64,000 nt of DNA from Larimichthys crocea. Its lineage: Eukaryota; Chordata; Actinopteri; Sciaenidae. The position numbers were made by a program, and so were the translations under genes. The DNA is taken from contig NC_040011.1 in NCBI RefSeq assembly GCF_000972845.2, positions 29,008,806-29,072,805 on the forward strand, given 5' to 3'. Positions 14,314-28,436 of the stretch are shown piece by piece; the stretch's first letter is position 1; every line of letters starts with the position of its first letter. The notes under the pieces are model-generated. The model was not told the origin of the DNA, searched no databases, and was given only the letters and a program-made list of their open reading frames with translations.

Positions 14314-14321
14314 TGACGTCA
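14314..14321. promoter_or_regulatory. Palindromic cAMP response element in tsc22d3 promoter
   Basis: A perfect TGACGTCA palindrome lies 226 bp before the ATG, in a locally GC- and CpG-richer segment (TGCGCGCG at 14301). This is the full-length CREB/ATF element. The mammalian GILZ gene is reported to respond to cAMP/CREB signalling as well as glucocorticoids. A weak AT-rich element lies just upstream at 14293, and an inverted ATTTGAAT/ATTCAAAT pair (14287 and 14333) flanks the CRE. Transcription probably begins shortly downstream, but I cannot fix the start site. Confidence 0.55.
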
Positions 14322-14339
14322 GGAGGCGAGCCATTCAAA

Positions 14340-14546
14340 TAGCAGCCGGTGGCAGAAATAGCATCAGACAGTCGCTTGTAAAAACCGGCGAAGCTCACAA
14401 ACCGACACAGCACCGCAGCTCAGCAAGCAAGCAGCGAGTCAGTGCATCGTTACTACAGACGAAAACAAATCCGGATATACAGTTTGGTGAAGCAACCAGT
14501 CGCAAACGTGGCGAGAAGTATAATCCAAACGAGTCTGGTACTCAAC
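14340..14546 (+). other. tsc22d3: tsc22d3 short-isoform 5' UTR (start approximate)
   Basis: The segment between the CRE and the start codon contains no ATG in any frame, so the first AUG of a transcript starting here would be the GILZ initiator. The left edge is a guess; only the right edge, at the ATG, is firm. Confidence 0.45.
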
Positions 14547-16049
<1,503 letters not shown>

Positions 16050-17274
16050 GTGGCTCTGCCTTGGGGCGGGCAGAGCCACTGTCTCTTCACAGTAATGGAC
16101 CTCCATTTGAATGAAGCGTTACAAAATCGCCGTCGCCGAGAACCCTTCGAAAACAACGAAGGTGAAGCATCGGGGCTGTAAATGATCGATGGGACACAAA
16201 CGAACTGTTGACTCTGATAAGCACAAAACAGAACTTAAGACGCTCTGACCGGTGCGGTGTCAGGCCCGTCCTCTGATACCGTCCAACTCTTTGTCGTAGT
16301 GTCCGTGTAGACAAAAGCGCTGAGAATAGAGAGAGGGCTGACTAGACACCGATGAGCGCTTGCTTTCAGACATGTTGGGGTAGGGGGGGGTACTTTCCCG
16401 CCTTAGCCAAACCCTTCCAACAAACACCCTTTGCTCCACAGAGGAGTGTGCGAGGAGGTGTTGATCGGGCTGGCCCTACAGGTGCTAACTTGGAAAGTGT
16501 GTGGGGGGGTAAACGTTGCTCCCCACTCACCCAGGGGAGACCCATATGAGACGGTCCTCCATGTCTCAACGAGAAGAGCCCCATCGTGTGGATTTGTCCA
16601 ATCTCAAAAATACAAGTTTCAAGGACTCTTCCCAGCCACACATTTCAGCCACACAATGAGGACTTTTCCTGTACCACCTACGATGTATTGTTCATTTGTT
16701 CATGTACATTTAAGCATAACAAGAATAATCAACAGGATAGGCTAAAGCAACAGAGGTGGAGGTTAATGCAGTATAGCCGATTAGAGCTGGTGGACCGCTG
16801 CAGTAGACTGATCAGTATACTGTAATGATTCATAAAATGTAATCTTGTATTGTCTGCAGATGGGGCTTGCTGCTTATGGGGGAAGTTAATCCTGCTATAT
16901 CTCCTGTTTTTGTTTATGATTCTGAACAAAAATCAGCTGTTTGTAAAATAGGAGTATTGTACAGTGGTCTTAATTTTTTTTTTTTTGTAATCTAGGTCGG
17001 GCAGGTTTGTCTGCTCACCTTGTTTGCCTAGCTCCTTTTTTTTAAAAGTAGGATAACTACAATGTACATAAAAGTTGAAACGTCCTGAGGTGAATCTAGT
17101 GGGGGTGGTGAGCAAGCAGACTCCGGCATTTAGTCGCTGCAGATGCACTCCTGATTTTTAGCAGCGTCGTCCAGTATCTGGTCCATTTCTTGCTCAGATG
17201 CCAACTTGAAAACGATGGCATGACAACAGTGCCTGTCCGTAGTAAGAGGAACATATTTCCACACTGAACTCTGC

Positions 17275-17296
17275 TGTTGTTGTTGTTGTTGTTGTT
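17275..17296. repeat. (TGT)7 microsatellite in tsc22d3 3' UTR
   Basis: A trinucleotide run in the transcribed 3' UTR, followed 18 bp later by an 18-T homopolymer. In the mRNA it would form a UGU-rich patch, a potential binding site for proteins that prefer U/G-rich RNA; the last point is inference. Confidence 0.85.
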
Positions 17297-17495
17297 TTTC
17301 AAGCTACCAAAGACTTTTTTTTTTTTTTTTTTCTTTCACAACAACAGCGAGCAAACCAGGACCATGTGTTAAACTTCACAGGGAGAAGCTAGTGCTAAAG
17401 TTTCTATGTGTTTTGTAAAGATAAAGGTATTGTTGCTGTAAAGTATCCTGGAAACAGTTGTTCACTATGGTGTTTGGATACAACTGCACATTTGC

Positions 17496-17501
17496 AATAA
17501 A
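17496..17501 (+). terminator. tsc22d3: Poly(A) signal of tsc22d3
   Basis: Canonical AATAAA, followed 40-50 bp later by a T/G-rich stretch (TGTCTTTTGTTC), the usual arrangement of a cleavage and polyadenylation site. Cleavage is expected near 17515-17525. Confidence 0.7.
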
Positions 17502-17639
17502 CCTTATGTTTACATAATACAATACGCTGACACACTGTCTTTTGTTCATTAACTGCACCCACATAGCTTGTGTTTGATCCAAAAATCAAAGATGTATGAT
17601 TAGATATGTGACTCCTGACAGGGAATTTAAATCATAATC

Positions 17640-17663
17640 TAACACTGTGATTTTACAGTGTTA
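17640..17663. repeat. Perfect 9-bp inverted repeat with 6-nt loop
   Basis: TAACACTGT and ACAGTGTTA are separated by GATTTT, about 140 bp after the poly(A) signal. A structure of this size is expected a few times by chance in 64 kb, so its position just past the gene end is the only reason to note it. Confidence 0.5.
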
Positions 17664-18358
17664 TGGAGCACGCAGCATCTACTGTATTTCAAGTCCTTAA
17701 CTAAACAGAACATGCTTTTTTTTAATGGCTGTATGTAGGTATGAATGCCTTCAGCACTAATACACTGTAATAATAGGGGAATGCCACAGAGTCTAGACCA
17801 GATTTAGTTGTTTTGTTTTCTAATATTTTCCTTAGAGTAGTGTTTTGGAGGTCACATATTCTATTCCCTGGAAATCGAGTCATGGGAGGATGAAGTAGCT
17901 GTAACATAAACCAGGATGATTTCATTTACTGCTGCTGAAAAATAAGTCTGGGAATGTGAAATCCTCTCATTTGAATTTCAGAGTAAACAACACCATTGTC
18001 TGGAAGTTGGAGCCACGCCATTATAAAATCTTTGAATATATTTGGATTTCTATTGAGTTTTTTTGGGGGGCCTTGTTTTCGTGTTTACAAGGTCAGTCTG
18101 ACAAACAGCATGTGGTTAGTGAAATTCAGAACAATCTTGCAGTAAACCATGACCCTCTTACTTCAAAGGTACTTTTTTTTTAAATTTAGTATATGGCTCC
18201 TTTCTCATTGAGACCTTTAAGGAAAAAGTTCAATATTATTAAGTACACAAACTTTTTTTTTTTTTTTTTTTTTTCCAAAGTCAAAAACAGTGCGACCACT
18301 AATGATAGTGAAGTAATAATATGCTGGTTGCCAGTGGACTGGAATCTGCCTGAGTGAA

Positions 18359-18373
18359 AAAACAGTTTGTTCT
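18359..18373 (+). promoter_or_regulatory. Glucocorticoid-response-element-like site
   Basis: AAAACAgttTGTTCT has a perfect TGTTCT half-site and five of six bases of the second half (AGAACA), with correct 3-bp spacing. The missing base is the G that the receptor contacts directly, so the second half-site is weak. It is about 0.85 kb past the tsc22d3 poly(A) signal. GILZ is a classic glucocorticoid target, but one site by eye is weak evidence. Confidence 0.15.
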
Positions 18374-21300
18374 AGTAGCATTTCCCTTCAGACAGCTTGG
18401 CAGCCAGTCAGTGAAGCCTGTGTGTAACTAGATATGTTGTGGCTTCCCTGGTGCGTAGACCAGGCTCACATCCATCTACTGCAGAGAACAGAGAGAGACT
18501 CCGCAGATCAAATAGCACCAGGGTAAACACAGTGTCTTCCCCATTGCTCACTTTCACACATGAAACCGAGTCCTCTCCTGGTGTTTCGTGTCAAAACAAC
18601 TGATTCTACGTGAAAACCGATGGTCCCGATCAATAAGGCTCCTCTGAAATATGTTCTGTATTTAATGAGTGTCAGGTGGGACGTTCAGCATATTGACCAA
18701 GGAGGACATTTGTTTACTGTAGCAAAAAGGAGAGGGACTGACATTTATTGGCTTTTTTTGCACAAGATAACTGGAGTCAGACTCTCTCTGTTCTATCCAG
18801 ATATCTGAAGACCTTGTGCATGTCACTGCAAAAAGTGGTGCTGCAGTTTAATCATACTTCTGCTAATGGCTAATGCAGCTGCAAACACAGTGGAAAAACT
18901 CATCTGGGTGTACAGCTAGTGTGTACATGCCACAGACTCTAGAGGCTCACAAAGAGTCTGAAGACAATTAGGAACTTGGCTTAATTTCCTATTTTGCTTT
19001 AATGCTCATTCAGTCTTTCTATTTTGGGACTGGTTCAGTAACAGTGTGTTCTAGGATCGCTTTAGTGCTTGTGGTCTTTTATTGAAACCGATTCATCATA
19101 AATTTTCAGTCATGGTCTGCAATTGAAGCCCAATCAGGAAATATTTGTCTCTTTGCCAACGCCATGTTTCCTGTTTAGGGTTTTCATTGGTCTTGTTGTT
19201 TATGTGCTCCCTGTAGTTGCCTCTGAAAGTTAGGTTATGTTGTCATGTAGGTAGTGAACATGATGTGGTTGTACTATTCTCACCTCCATGTAACACATTT
19301 GAACGTGAATGTGTGAACGGAGTTAACCGTTCCAACACGTCTCACCAGGATGTTCTAAATTACATAACTGTATTTTCTACACGTTTACTCTTTTACAGTC
19401 ATACATCAAACATTGATCTCACCCTCCCGGTTAAAAACCAACTAGCTGAGGACGTGTTCGCATTCATTCATTTGTTAATGACTAAAGATCTGCAGCCATC
19501 ACTGCCTTCGGCCGGATTTACTAAAAAGGCAAAATCACAGGAGATCTGAGTGAAAGCATCAGTGATTCCACATCACTGTACAGTTAAATATTAAAAGTGT
19601 GGGAAGAGCCTTAGGTGTTGAATTAAACTTCAGTTCGGAACTTGAAAGCTTGAAATCAGGCAGCCAAGAGAAGAGTTTGCATTGGACTGCTAGTGTTATG
19701 CAATGAAAAAAAAAAGAACATCTGTTTCGGATGGAAATTCAGGGGTTGTGCTGGAATAAGCAGGCTCTGCCTCAGTGTGGTTGGTTCGCATGCAGGGGAA
19801 TAATTTGGTCTAACTACTTTCCATGCAGACATATACAACTTGTGTGTCCTCTGAATGTAAACATATTCATCATGTCAAACATTAAAGTTACAGCCCAATG
19901 TCAGATTTCTCTTTGTCATACTGTAATACTCTATCGTGCCTTGCACATTTCCTGTAATATGAAGTTGCTCTGCTTTCTCGAAGAAAAAAAAAAATCAGTT
20001 CAAAAGATTTGCAAATTGCTGATGACAGATGGTTACATAAGATGTGCAATTATTGCTCTCTCACATGAGAAAACAGTTTACAAGCTTCAGAGACACGGCA
20101 CTTCATCCAACTTATGAGCATGGCTCAATTGATATCTTCCTTCGCACCACTTATTTCATGTGCTGACAAGGCAATGTGACCTCTTTAAAGTAGGTGTTAA
20201 TGTGCACCCCTGAAGAAAAAGGGGGGTCAAAGAACAAAAAACAATGCACAAGTTCAATCGGGGGGTTGGTTACAACCTGTCTGAGCCAGAGTGGTTTATT
20301 GCTGCCTTGGTACCCTGTTAAAATAAGTAACACAACAGACATTTTATTCAGTTTATGTCTGAATAACCATCATAGAAAAACTTATTTCGATTCATTTATT
20401 TATTACTGCACGGCACACGTTTTTGCAGACAGATGTTAGTGAATCATGCAAAATTAAATGAATTGCCCTTATATGCTGCGTTTCCTCTTACACATTGCTT
20501 TCTATTTTTGTTCACATACAACCATGAACCAAACAATAATCCTCTGAGTTGTCAAATTTAGAAATGAGGTCAGAGGGTTGACGTGAGTGAGTTTTGTCTC
20601 AAAGAAGAGATGTGCTAAATGTGCTCGCTCCGCCTAGTTGTTTTTTTCACGTGTCTCTCTCTCTCTGTTGCTTGGTTGCTTTGTGCTGCAAATACCCCAT
20701 TTTTTTTAACACTCATTGCAGAAAGAACAATCTCCCTGCTATAGTTTTTCGACAAAATATTTGAATTTGCATGCTGAGATGATGGAAAATTAACTATTAA
20801 AATATTTTGTGCTTTGTGTTTATACAACTATTTGTTTTGGATTTGAAATGTCACAACTGACACGCTGCCTGGATGTTAAATCAATAGCATTGCTAACTCC
20901 ATTTGGAGTATAAACTTGATTAACACGTTCATGGGGTCTGCATGTGGATTAAGTGTCTGGAGTTTGTCATGCTCCAAGAAACAAGGTGTAAAATTGAAAG
21001 AAAATTGTATCACTCCTGAGAATACTGGAGAGTTTGCCATTAAATCTAGTTAGTCCCTCTATGCCTGGTGCTAAATTAAAACAAAACATTTTCAAAAATT
21101 CCATTTACTATGACCGTATGATATAGCATATTACACGTCAACATTAAAGACAGGCACATTAAAACAGTACATTTCAGTGGCTTGGCTTTTGGGTCTTGTG
21201 AGCGATATCTTCAGAAACCTCTTGTTTTTCTTCATGATGGTGTCAACTGTGTTTGTATCCAAGCTGATCAAAGGCACTTTAAGAATGCTGCCAGCTCAGG

Positions 21301-24300
21301 ACATCTTATTTAGAAAGACAAAAAGGTCAAGGGGCCACTGGTTTCAGATTTATGGTGATACCCAGGTTCATGGCACCGTTTCACAACAAGAGCCTGCGCA
21401 TAAGCCTGCAGACCCCCACCAGACCATGTGACACATGCAGGGTCAAAGGGGAGATGGTTGCATAACCTGCACAATACTGAAATGTACATTTCTCAAGCTT
21501 CCTTCACAGCAGTGGTCACCAATCACAAGACACACAATCACAAGTCTTCTTGAGTGTTGAACATATTAAGACACAACTGAAAATCTGAAAACAGGTCTTT
21601 GTTTTAGTCCAGTGCAAGACTGTATTCTTTTACGGGTGCTGGGTGTGCCTCTGTGCACACAGATTTTTAATTTAAATCATACAGAAGGCCCTCATTGTTT
21701 TTTTTTTAAACATAACAGTGCAGAGCTGTGCGGCTGTCTGTATTTAGCATCTTGTATATGTGACACAATAAGAATGCAAGTGAACACAGCTAAAGATGAA
21801 AGATGTTGAAGTTTATTGTGTCAGTACGTAAAAATGAGGGCGGGTGCTGAGACTTGATAAACGTACAAAGATAACAAGGCAGTTTACAGTGTTTATGGAG
21901 CAGTTTACTGCAGCATGTTTACGGTCATATTACTTTCAACCACAAATACGGGTTTAACAGTTGTTGTTTTTTTTGTGGTGTTTTTTGGTAGCATTTTGGA
22001 GGGATTTTGCAGTATGCCTCCATTGTGGTCTCTTTGTGTGACTGGACCCTTTTGTGGTAAACATCTCTCATCCTCTGTTTGAATTTAGGCCCATGTGAAG
22101 AAAGCTGTCAGTGGCTTGCAGGATGTTTAAGATATAAACAGGGCAGGAAATGACCTCTAGACAACCTTGGGAATAGATTTGTGACATAAAAGGCTGGTAG
22201 AGGGTTTCCCTTTGAGTCAGTCATACGCACGCATGATAAACAATAACTGGTTGGAACTGGTTCATGAATAACATGTGACACTTGGAATTATTTTTTACAT
22301 GTGGAAATATAACAAAATTCCACATGATCATAGATCCTTTGTGTGGATAGAAAATTTAAATATGGAATCATCAATTGAGAATGTTTACATTTTAATGTGC
22401 AGGATTGCTCCACAATGTATGATACTATACTTTCTTGACATCAACACAATGTTCCCAAATCCAGGCTTAGTCTCCTTTTATTATCCGCTGTGGGGTGGAG
22501 CAGCAGCAAGTCAAGTCAGGACCAAGTCATGCATATCGGAATTGGAAAACAGATGATGATAATAACCATCACACTATTTATGATTATACACGAGAGGGAA
22601 AAACCTTTTTCTTTGTTGTGACATGCATGGCGGGGAAAAACACAAACAAGGGCAAAATGCAATTCAAAGAAATTCTGACAACTGTAGCTGTTACAGCTGC
22701 TGCTGCTGTGATTAACATCTACTCTCTTAACACTTTTAATAATTTGCCCAAACATATTCCTTTGATAAATGTTTGAATCAAAGGAACAATATGAGTTACA
22801 AATGTGTTTGAAGTAAGTGTTATATCTAAATTCATATTCTGTCATGTTCTGTCACTTTGGTTTAGACAAAGATTAAAAAAACATAAATAAAATGAGTCTT
22901 ATTACATAGCCATTTTCACACAAAAGTTGTTTTTACATACCGGTACCTTTTTTTGACTTATTAGCAGTTAAAGCACAGGTGTTATTCGTAACACTAACAA
23001 TGCCTCAGGCTTAGCATGTCTTGGCACTGAGCCAACATGCACATTACCAGAATCTTGAAATCAAAACAGCTCAATGATATTCATGCATTTTGATATTTAC
23101 ACCGTTTCCCCTGCAAAAGGCCTACCGCATTTTAAAACCACGATGGGCACACATGGTAGCACGAGCCATATCGTCACGGCTTTGTAATCATGTCAGAATG
23201 CTAGAATTTCGGGAAATATGTATGCAACAGTAAAGCGACTCCATAGCAGGATGCAGAATGGATGTGCCAGTTATTTCTAAATCACTAACAGGTGTGTGAA
23301 TAGTGATACAGTTCAGTGACATGTTGTTTTTGAGATATAGGACAGACAGTACTGAACTTTTGACATTGTGACTTGTCATAGCAGGAAAAATACAGGTCTA
23401 ACAAATACCAAAACAGCTCTGTTTCGTAACGTTTCAGTGAGCCATAAAAAAATACAAGGGCCCTGGAACTGTCTCATGAAAATGTCATTAAATAATTAGT
23501 GGTGTTGTTAATTAAATAAGTGCTTTTCCTGCCATAACATGTCAAAAGGGTGTATAGACAGAGTGTGACTTGGATGTCGACCTGGCAGCCATTTATTCAA
23601 TACAGTACCAAAAATAGAGTCCTTATAGTTGAACTTGTTTGCTGCAGGATTCCTGCAGTCTAGCTGAATATGTCTTGGCTGAACAGAATTTACAGTTACA
23701 GATAAGATTTCTGTCTCGTGAATGTTCTGCCTAGAAAAATTGTTTGTCTCAGGTTTGTCTATGGTTTAAAAAAACACAACAAACCGTTGTGCAATTTGAG
23801 AGAGGTTGGAGTAGGAGAGTATTATTGTCATCACTCGTCGTCACAGTCACACATTTTTGACAGGTTAAGCATAAAACATGAATTAATTGGATCAAGACAT
23901 TTTTTTTAAGTTTAAGAAAACTATTTTAAAATGAGCCCTCAGTATGTCACATGTTTTTTTTGGGTTTTTTTTTTTCACGGGTTAATTGTGACAGTTTCCA
24001 CTTCCATTTCTTGGGAAATTATTTATTTATTTTTTTTTGGAAAGAACAGGCTGACTCAGCAAAAGTTCCCTCTCCCAGTTTCTCAACTGATCCTGTTGAA
24101 ATAAGTTTCAAAACTGCCTCGAAAAGTATTGAAAATGTGTCATTTGTCCCGTGCACAAAAATTTAATGAGACAGACAGAGAGTGGCCCAGCAGGCTGAGG
24201 ACAGACAGTATCTTTTCCGAGGCGTGTCTGACAGATTGATGTCCAAAAGCTGAACGCGAGGCGACTTGCAACAAACAGGTGACGCCAAAACTTGCGCAAC

Positions 24301-24977
24301 TTCAAGTCTGACACCTTTTCCCAAACAAAAATATTGGAAAGCTAGTTTTATCTGGTCATGGATTAAATTATATTTCATTTTATTCGTAGCTATGGTGCAT
24401 GTCATGTTCCAGTTACACACGAGGAATAATAATAATAAATCTGTTTACACCCTACTTGCTACACAGGTAGCTTTCAATCATAAAACTGGGAACATATAAT
24501 TGAATCCTTTGTTCAAACTCGATAAATAATAAATAATTACAAAGTGGGTAAGTGTGAATTCACACCTGTCCTGTCCTGCTTCCATGTTAGCAGCCTCCAT
24601 TGAGCTCCTTTTGGATGGCAGAACAACATGTTCTCTGGTGGTTTATTGCCTTCCTGTGGTTTTCCGGGGTTGTGAACTTTATGAGAGTTGCTTTACAGAC
24701 GTTCAACCTGTCTCCAGCTGTGTGGTGCGATTCTAGATCAGAAAGGATTGTTTGCTTGTGGGCCGGGTTATTATGTTCCAATATTGGCAGCTACATAATT
24801 GTGTTTTTTGAAACAACAAGTCAGGGCACCCATGTTTTTTTTTTTTTTTTGGTGTACTGCTGTTGCATAATGTTATTCACAGCAGATGTTGCGTGTTTGA
24901 CGGATAATGAGTAACATGTTCTCAGATTCTACCTCTATATAGAGAAGATCTTTTTTTTAAACAGACAGATTTTACAC

Positions 24978-25394
24978 ATCTGTATTAGAGCTGGGAATCT
25001 TTGCCCGAACCCGTGGAGTCCTGGCGGGACCCGGCGGGTTTGGGCATAATTTTTATCATTTGAATCGGGCCCGGCCGAGCTCGGGCTTGCATTATGACTT
25101 GCACGGTAAATGAGTGATCATGTGATGCGTTTCAAACTGCACGAGACAGGTGCAAAAATGGATGCTAAGGAGGTGAAATGGAGGTTAGCCTGTGGTGACT
25201 TTGTGTTGGTTGAGCCAGCAAAAGCAAGGTCTGAGGTGTGATGACTCATTCTTGACTGATGCCATATGCGCTGCAAACATGTTCAGGCTCTACAAAGCTG
25301 TCAATCAAAACGGGCCGGGCTCGGGTTGAATTCTATTGGGCCGGGGCCAGGTCAGGCCTGACTTCTAAGGCCCGTTTCATGCTCTAATCTGTAT
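24978..25394. mobile_element. Non-autonomous hAT DNA transposon (element 24986-25386) with 8-bp target duplications
   Basis: The 401-bp element begins TAGAGC and ends GCTCTA, and is flanked on both sides by the identical octamer ATCTGTAT (24978-24985 and 25387-25394). An 8-bp duplication with TAGAGC-type termini is diagnostic of the hAT superfamily. The subterminal parts are unusually GC-rich for the region, with repeated CCCGG, GGGCC and CCCGAACCC words in inverted orientation. The interior is AT-richer and carries a possible transposase remnant at 25158. The intact duplication suggests a fairly recent insertion. Mobilisation would have needed transposase from an autonomous relative. Confidence 0.85.
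25158..25241 (+). pseudogene. hAT transposase N-terminal remnant
   Basis: A 27-codon frame starts at an ATG inside the hAT element and reads MDAKEVKWRLACGDFVLVEP and on to KARSEV before TGA. The ending SEV followed by a TGA where TGG (Trp) would continue the common hAT start (SxVWK...F, leading into a BED-type zinc finger) suggests the beginning of a transposase frame that was cut by internal deletion. The BED finger, catalytic residues and dimerisation domain are all absent. A chance frame is possible because it is so short. Confidence 0.4.
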
Positions 25395-26526
25395 TATACA
25401 TTTCTGTTTTTATGTTTAACTTATGTTTATTGTGTCACGTACCAAAGCAGATTCCTTGTAGGCCTTGTGAAAATCTACTTGTAATAAACTTGATTTTGTT
25501 ACTGACTCTGAAGGCAAGTTACATCTAATTACATCTCATTTAAAATAAAATCACTAATGGTTGCTAATCAATCATGGAGGCAGAACATCATGGCAGCCGT
25601 CTCCTTGACTCCCTTAAGATTGAATGAGTAATACTAACACGCCATCACTGTGCCTTTGAGCTACTTGTGTCATCCTGAACAGTGACATGCACTTTACTTC
25701 TCACTGCTGAATGTAATATTCAACTCTCAGTCCCATGAGCGCAGTTCCTTTCTGCAGGGAGAAAATGAAAAGTGACAAAGACTGAACTGAACTGAACTTC
25801 TGTCAGTGATGTAATGTGAAATGAATTAATGCTGGCTATGTGTGTGATAGCAGTTGAGTCTGCATATAAAATGGAATTTATTAGAGATAATGTGCATTTT
25901 GGGAGGAATGTGTCACCGCCTGTATTATTCATATGACAGTATAAAGTGTAGAAGCTTGAAATAAAGACAGAAGGAAATGAAAAACTTGAGATTACTGTCT
26001 GTCCTGAATTAATGTTACTTTATGATTTATGACATTTCATTTAGTAATAGTGATAAATAAAATAATAGCACACATCTATCTACAAAGGACCAGTATGTAC
26101 AGTATAGTGTCTTTTTCTCAGAAGCTTTATTACAACTGTGTAATGAAATAGATTTAGCACCAGAAATCATGCTATGTTTACACAACCATCAGTGAACTAT
26201 TTAATATTTAAATGGATTTGCTACATATATGATGTACCAAAATATCTTTTCATTGGTCAAAATGATGATTAACAGTAGACAGAAGAGACTATGCACTTTC
26301 CATATACAGAAAAAAAAGTAATCAAAAATTGGAGATACATGATCTGACAGTGACAAGTCAACTTATTTGTATAGAGGCCCCTGAATGTTACATAACGGAT
26401 CTTTAAATTGTTTTAGTGTTCTTTTAGTTTTATTAATCATTATGTGCAGTTAATTAATGAAACATGATAATGTTTTGAAATAAGTATATGCATGCAGTAC
26501 AATGAACTTGTCGTAACTGGAGTTTA

Positions 26527-26547
26527 TAACCCTAACCCCTAACCCTT
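26527..26547. repeat. Short telomere-like interstitial repeat
   Basis: TAACCC, TAACCCC and TAACCC occur in a row, about three units of the vertebrate telomere motif with one extra C. Such short runs are common in fish non-coding DNA and do not by themselves indicate a chromosome fusion. Confidence 0.5.
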
Positions 26548-28435
26548 ACAGTTAAAGTGAATTTATTTAAGCAGAGCGGTTCACACACATCGCACAATGT
26601 TTTACTGTCAGACACACATGCATGCATTCTGAACCACAATCCAGAGTGTAAAAGAACATGTAAACACACATGAAACTATTAATGGCTTCATGTGATATTT
26701 CTGAGAAATTACACTGCCCGAACACACCTGCTGAGTGCTTACATGCACAACTTAAATGGATAATTAATATCAGTTGAATAGTTGACAACGTGTTCTGCAT
26801 GTTGTTCTGTGGTAAATGTAAAATCAAAGCTACACAGATTTTCATTTTTTGTTTTTTTATCGTGCTCAGATATATATGACGCAGCTCAAAAGTTATGATC
26901 ATTATCAGCGGACAAAAACGTTCATAAGGAATGGAAAAGATCATGTATGTGTTTTAATGTTTCCGCAAATAAAGGAAGAATATCTATCCAAATACAACAA
27001 CAACAACAAAAAAATCAATGATTTAAATGATTTAAAACAATTAAATCACATGGCAACTACAGCCCAAAGTAGTCAGTCCCATTAAGAATCAGCTTTTCAA
27101 CAGTGAGAGACAGAAACGATCATATTTCAAAATGTCATCACGTCAAAATAATTCATAATTCACTGCTTCAGAACTTTAATGAGATGTGGACTACGCTAAT
27201 GCTATCGGTGTCATTTATCAGTCGTAAACATGTGCATGTCTGCAGCGGCTTTAATCTATAAATCATGTTCATCGTCAAGTGGTTTTGCTCAGCTTTGAAG
27301 CTACGAGGTGTCGATTTGCAGAGTCACATCATCAAACAACATTCCCAGCTGCTCGGGTTCAGGTGACTGACAGCCTGAGAGAGAAAGAAGGTCAGAAAGA
27401 TAGCAACCCAGTTTTGCAAAGTAGAGTGTGAGATGCTCATAGCACTGGTGTGGTGAGTTTGGCAGGTTTCTAGGGAGAATACTGACGCAAGAAGCACATA
27501 ACGTACATATTCCAAATAAACATTACAAAACGAAAAACCTGTCACTGCGCCAAAGAGGAGTTGAGAATGAAGATCTCAGGGGGGGATAAAGTCCACTCAC
27601 AATAAGCTGTCAGTACAAGCTGGAGTGCAATGTGTCATTTTTGGGACAAAACATTCTTGGCAGAATAGAAGAATAGAATGTGTGTTTTGCTGGAGGACTG
27701 TACAGAACAAGAAATAATATGTCTGCTCTAGCAATAATGCCAGTGCGTTTCATCATTCACTTTGCCTCATTCAGTATCATCCCTTACCCTCTCAGGCTAC
27801 AGTTTGGGGATTCGGGGGAGCTAGTTGAACATTGTGATCTAATTCTTGGCATATGCAGAGCCACAGTTGCAGACGATAAGGTTAAGAGTATACATAACTT
27901 GGCCAGGCTGTCGTCCCGCTGATAAATGGGAACAGAGGTGGCATCGATGCTATGGCATGGCAGCACTGACACATTAAAAATAAACACACACATGCATTCC
28001 ACTCAAACACAATTGATCTGCTACATGCAAACCAAGAAAATACAGCCACACACACAAACATAGACACACAACTCTGCTGGGGCATATTTTCTTGCACTCA
28101 CACTGGGGTTAATGTAATGGTTATTTCTGCAGAAAGGTCAGCAACATGCACCTCATTTTCTATGGTGTCAAGACTTGACCTTAACCCCTGACCATTACTT
28201 TCACCCCGAATTCACTCTCCTGGATGAGAAGGTGCAAAAGAGTATTTAGCTGAATACATCTGTTTAGTTCAAAGAAGAAAATGCTTCATTGATAATCTCA
28301 CAAAAAGCGAAAAAGCATTCAGGCAATATTTATGAGGTGCAGCGGAATGCACTGCAAGCAACAGTCTGCTTACGAAACTGGAACTGCAAAACAAGAGAAA
28401 AAGGCTAAAGGTCTGTCTGTTCAAACACAGACACA

Positions 28436-28436
<1 letters not shown>

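Larger units (their letters stand above)
16050..17520 (+). other. tsc22d3: tsc22d3 3' UTR
   Basis: From the TAA at 16047 to the canonical poly(A) signal at 17496 I found no earlier AATAAA, giving a UTR of about 1.45 kb, which fits the long 3' UTR usual for GILZ. It holds GC-richer sequence in its first 550 bases, a (TGT)7 tract at 17275-17296, an 18-T run at 17315-17332 and another T run near 16973. The short open frames within it look like chance. The exact cleavage site is inferred. Confidence 0.75.
17521..24977. other. Non-coding region downstream of tsc22d3
   Basis: No gene recognised. It holds a small perfect stem-loop (17640), a 22-T homopolymer (18253-18274), a glucocorticoid-element-like site (18359) and a 16-T run (24835-24850). 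Open frames are short and unconvincing on both strands. Confidence 0.6.

Noticed and set aside
14442..14546. N-terminal extension of tsc22d3 to 14442
   Set aside because: The codon there is GTG, not ATG. The family N-terminus and the first in-frame ATG are both at 14547.
21510..21526. hAT-like word CAGTGGTCACCAATCAC
   Set aside because: Only about 12 bases resemble a hAT terminus, with no partner end or target duplication.
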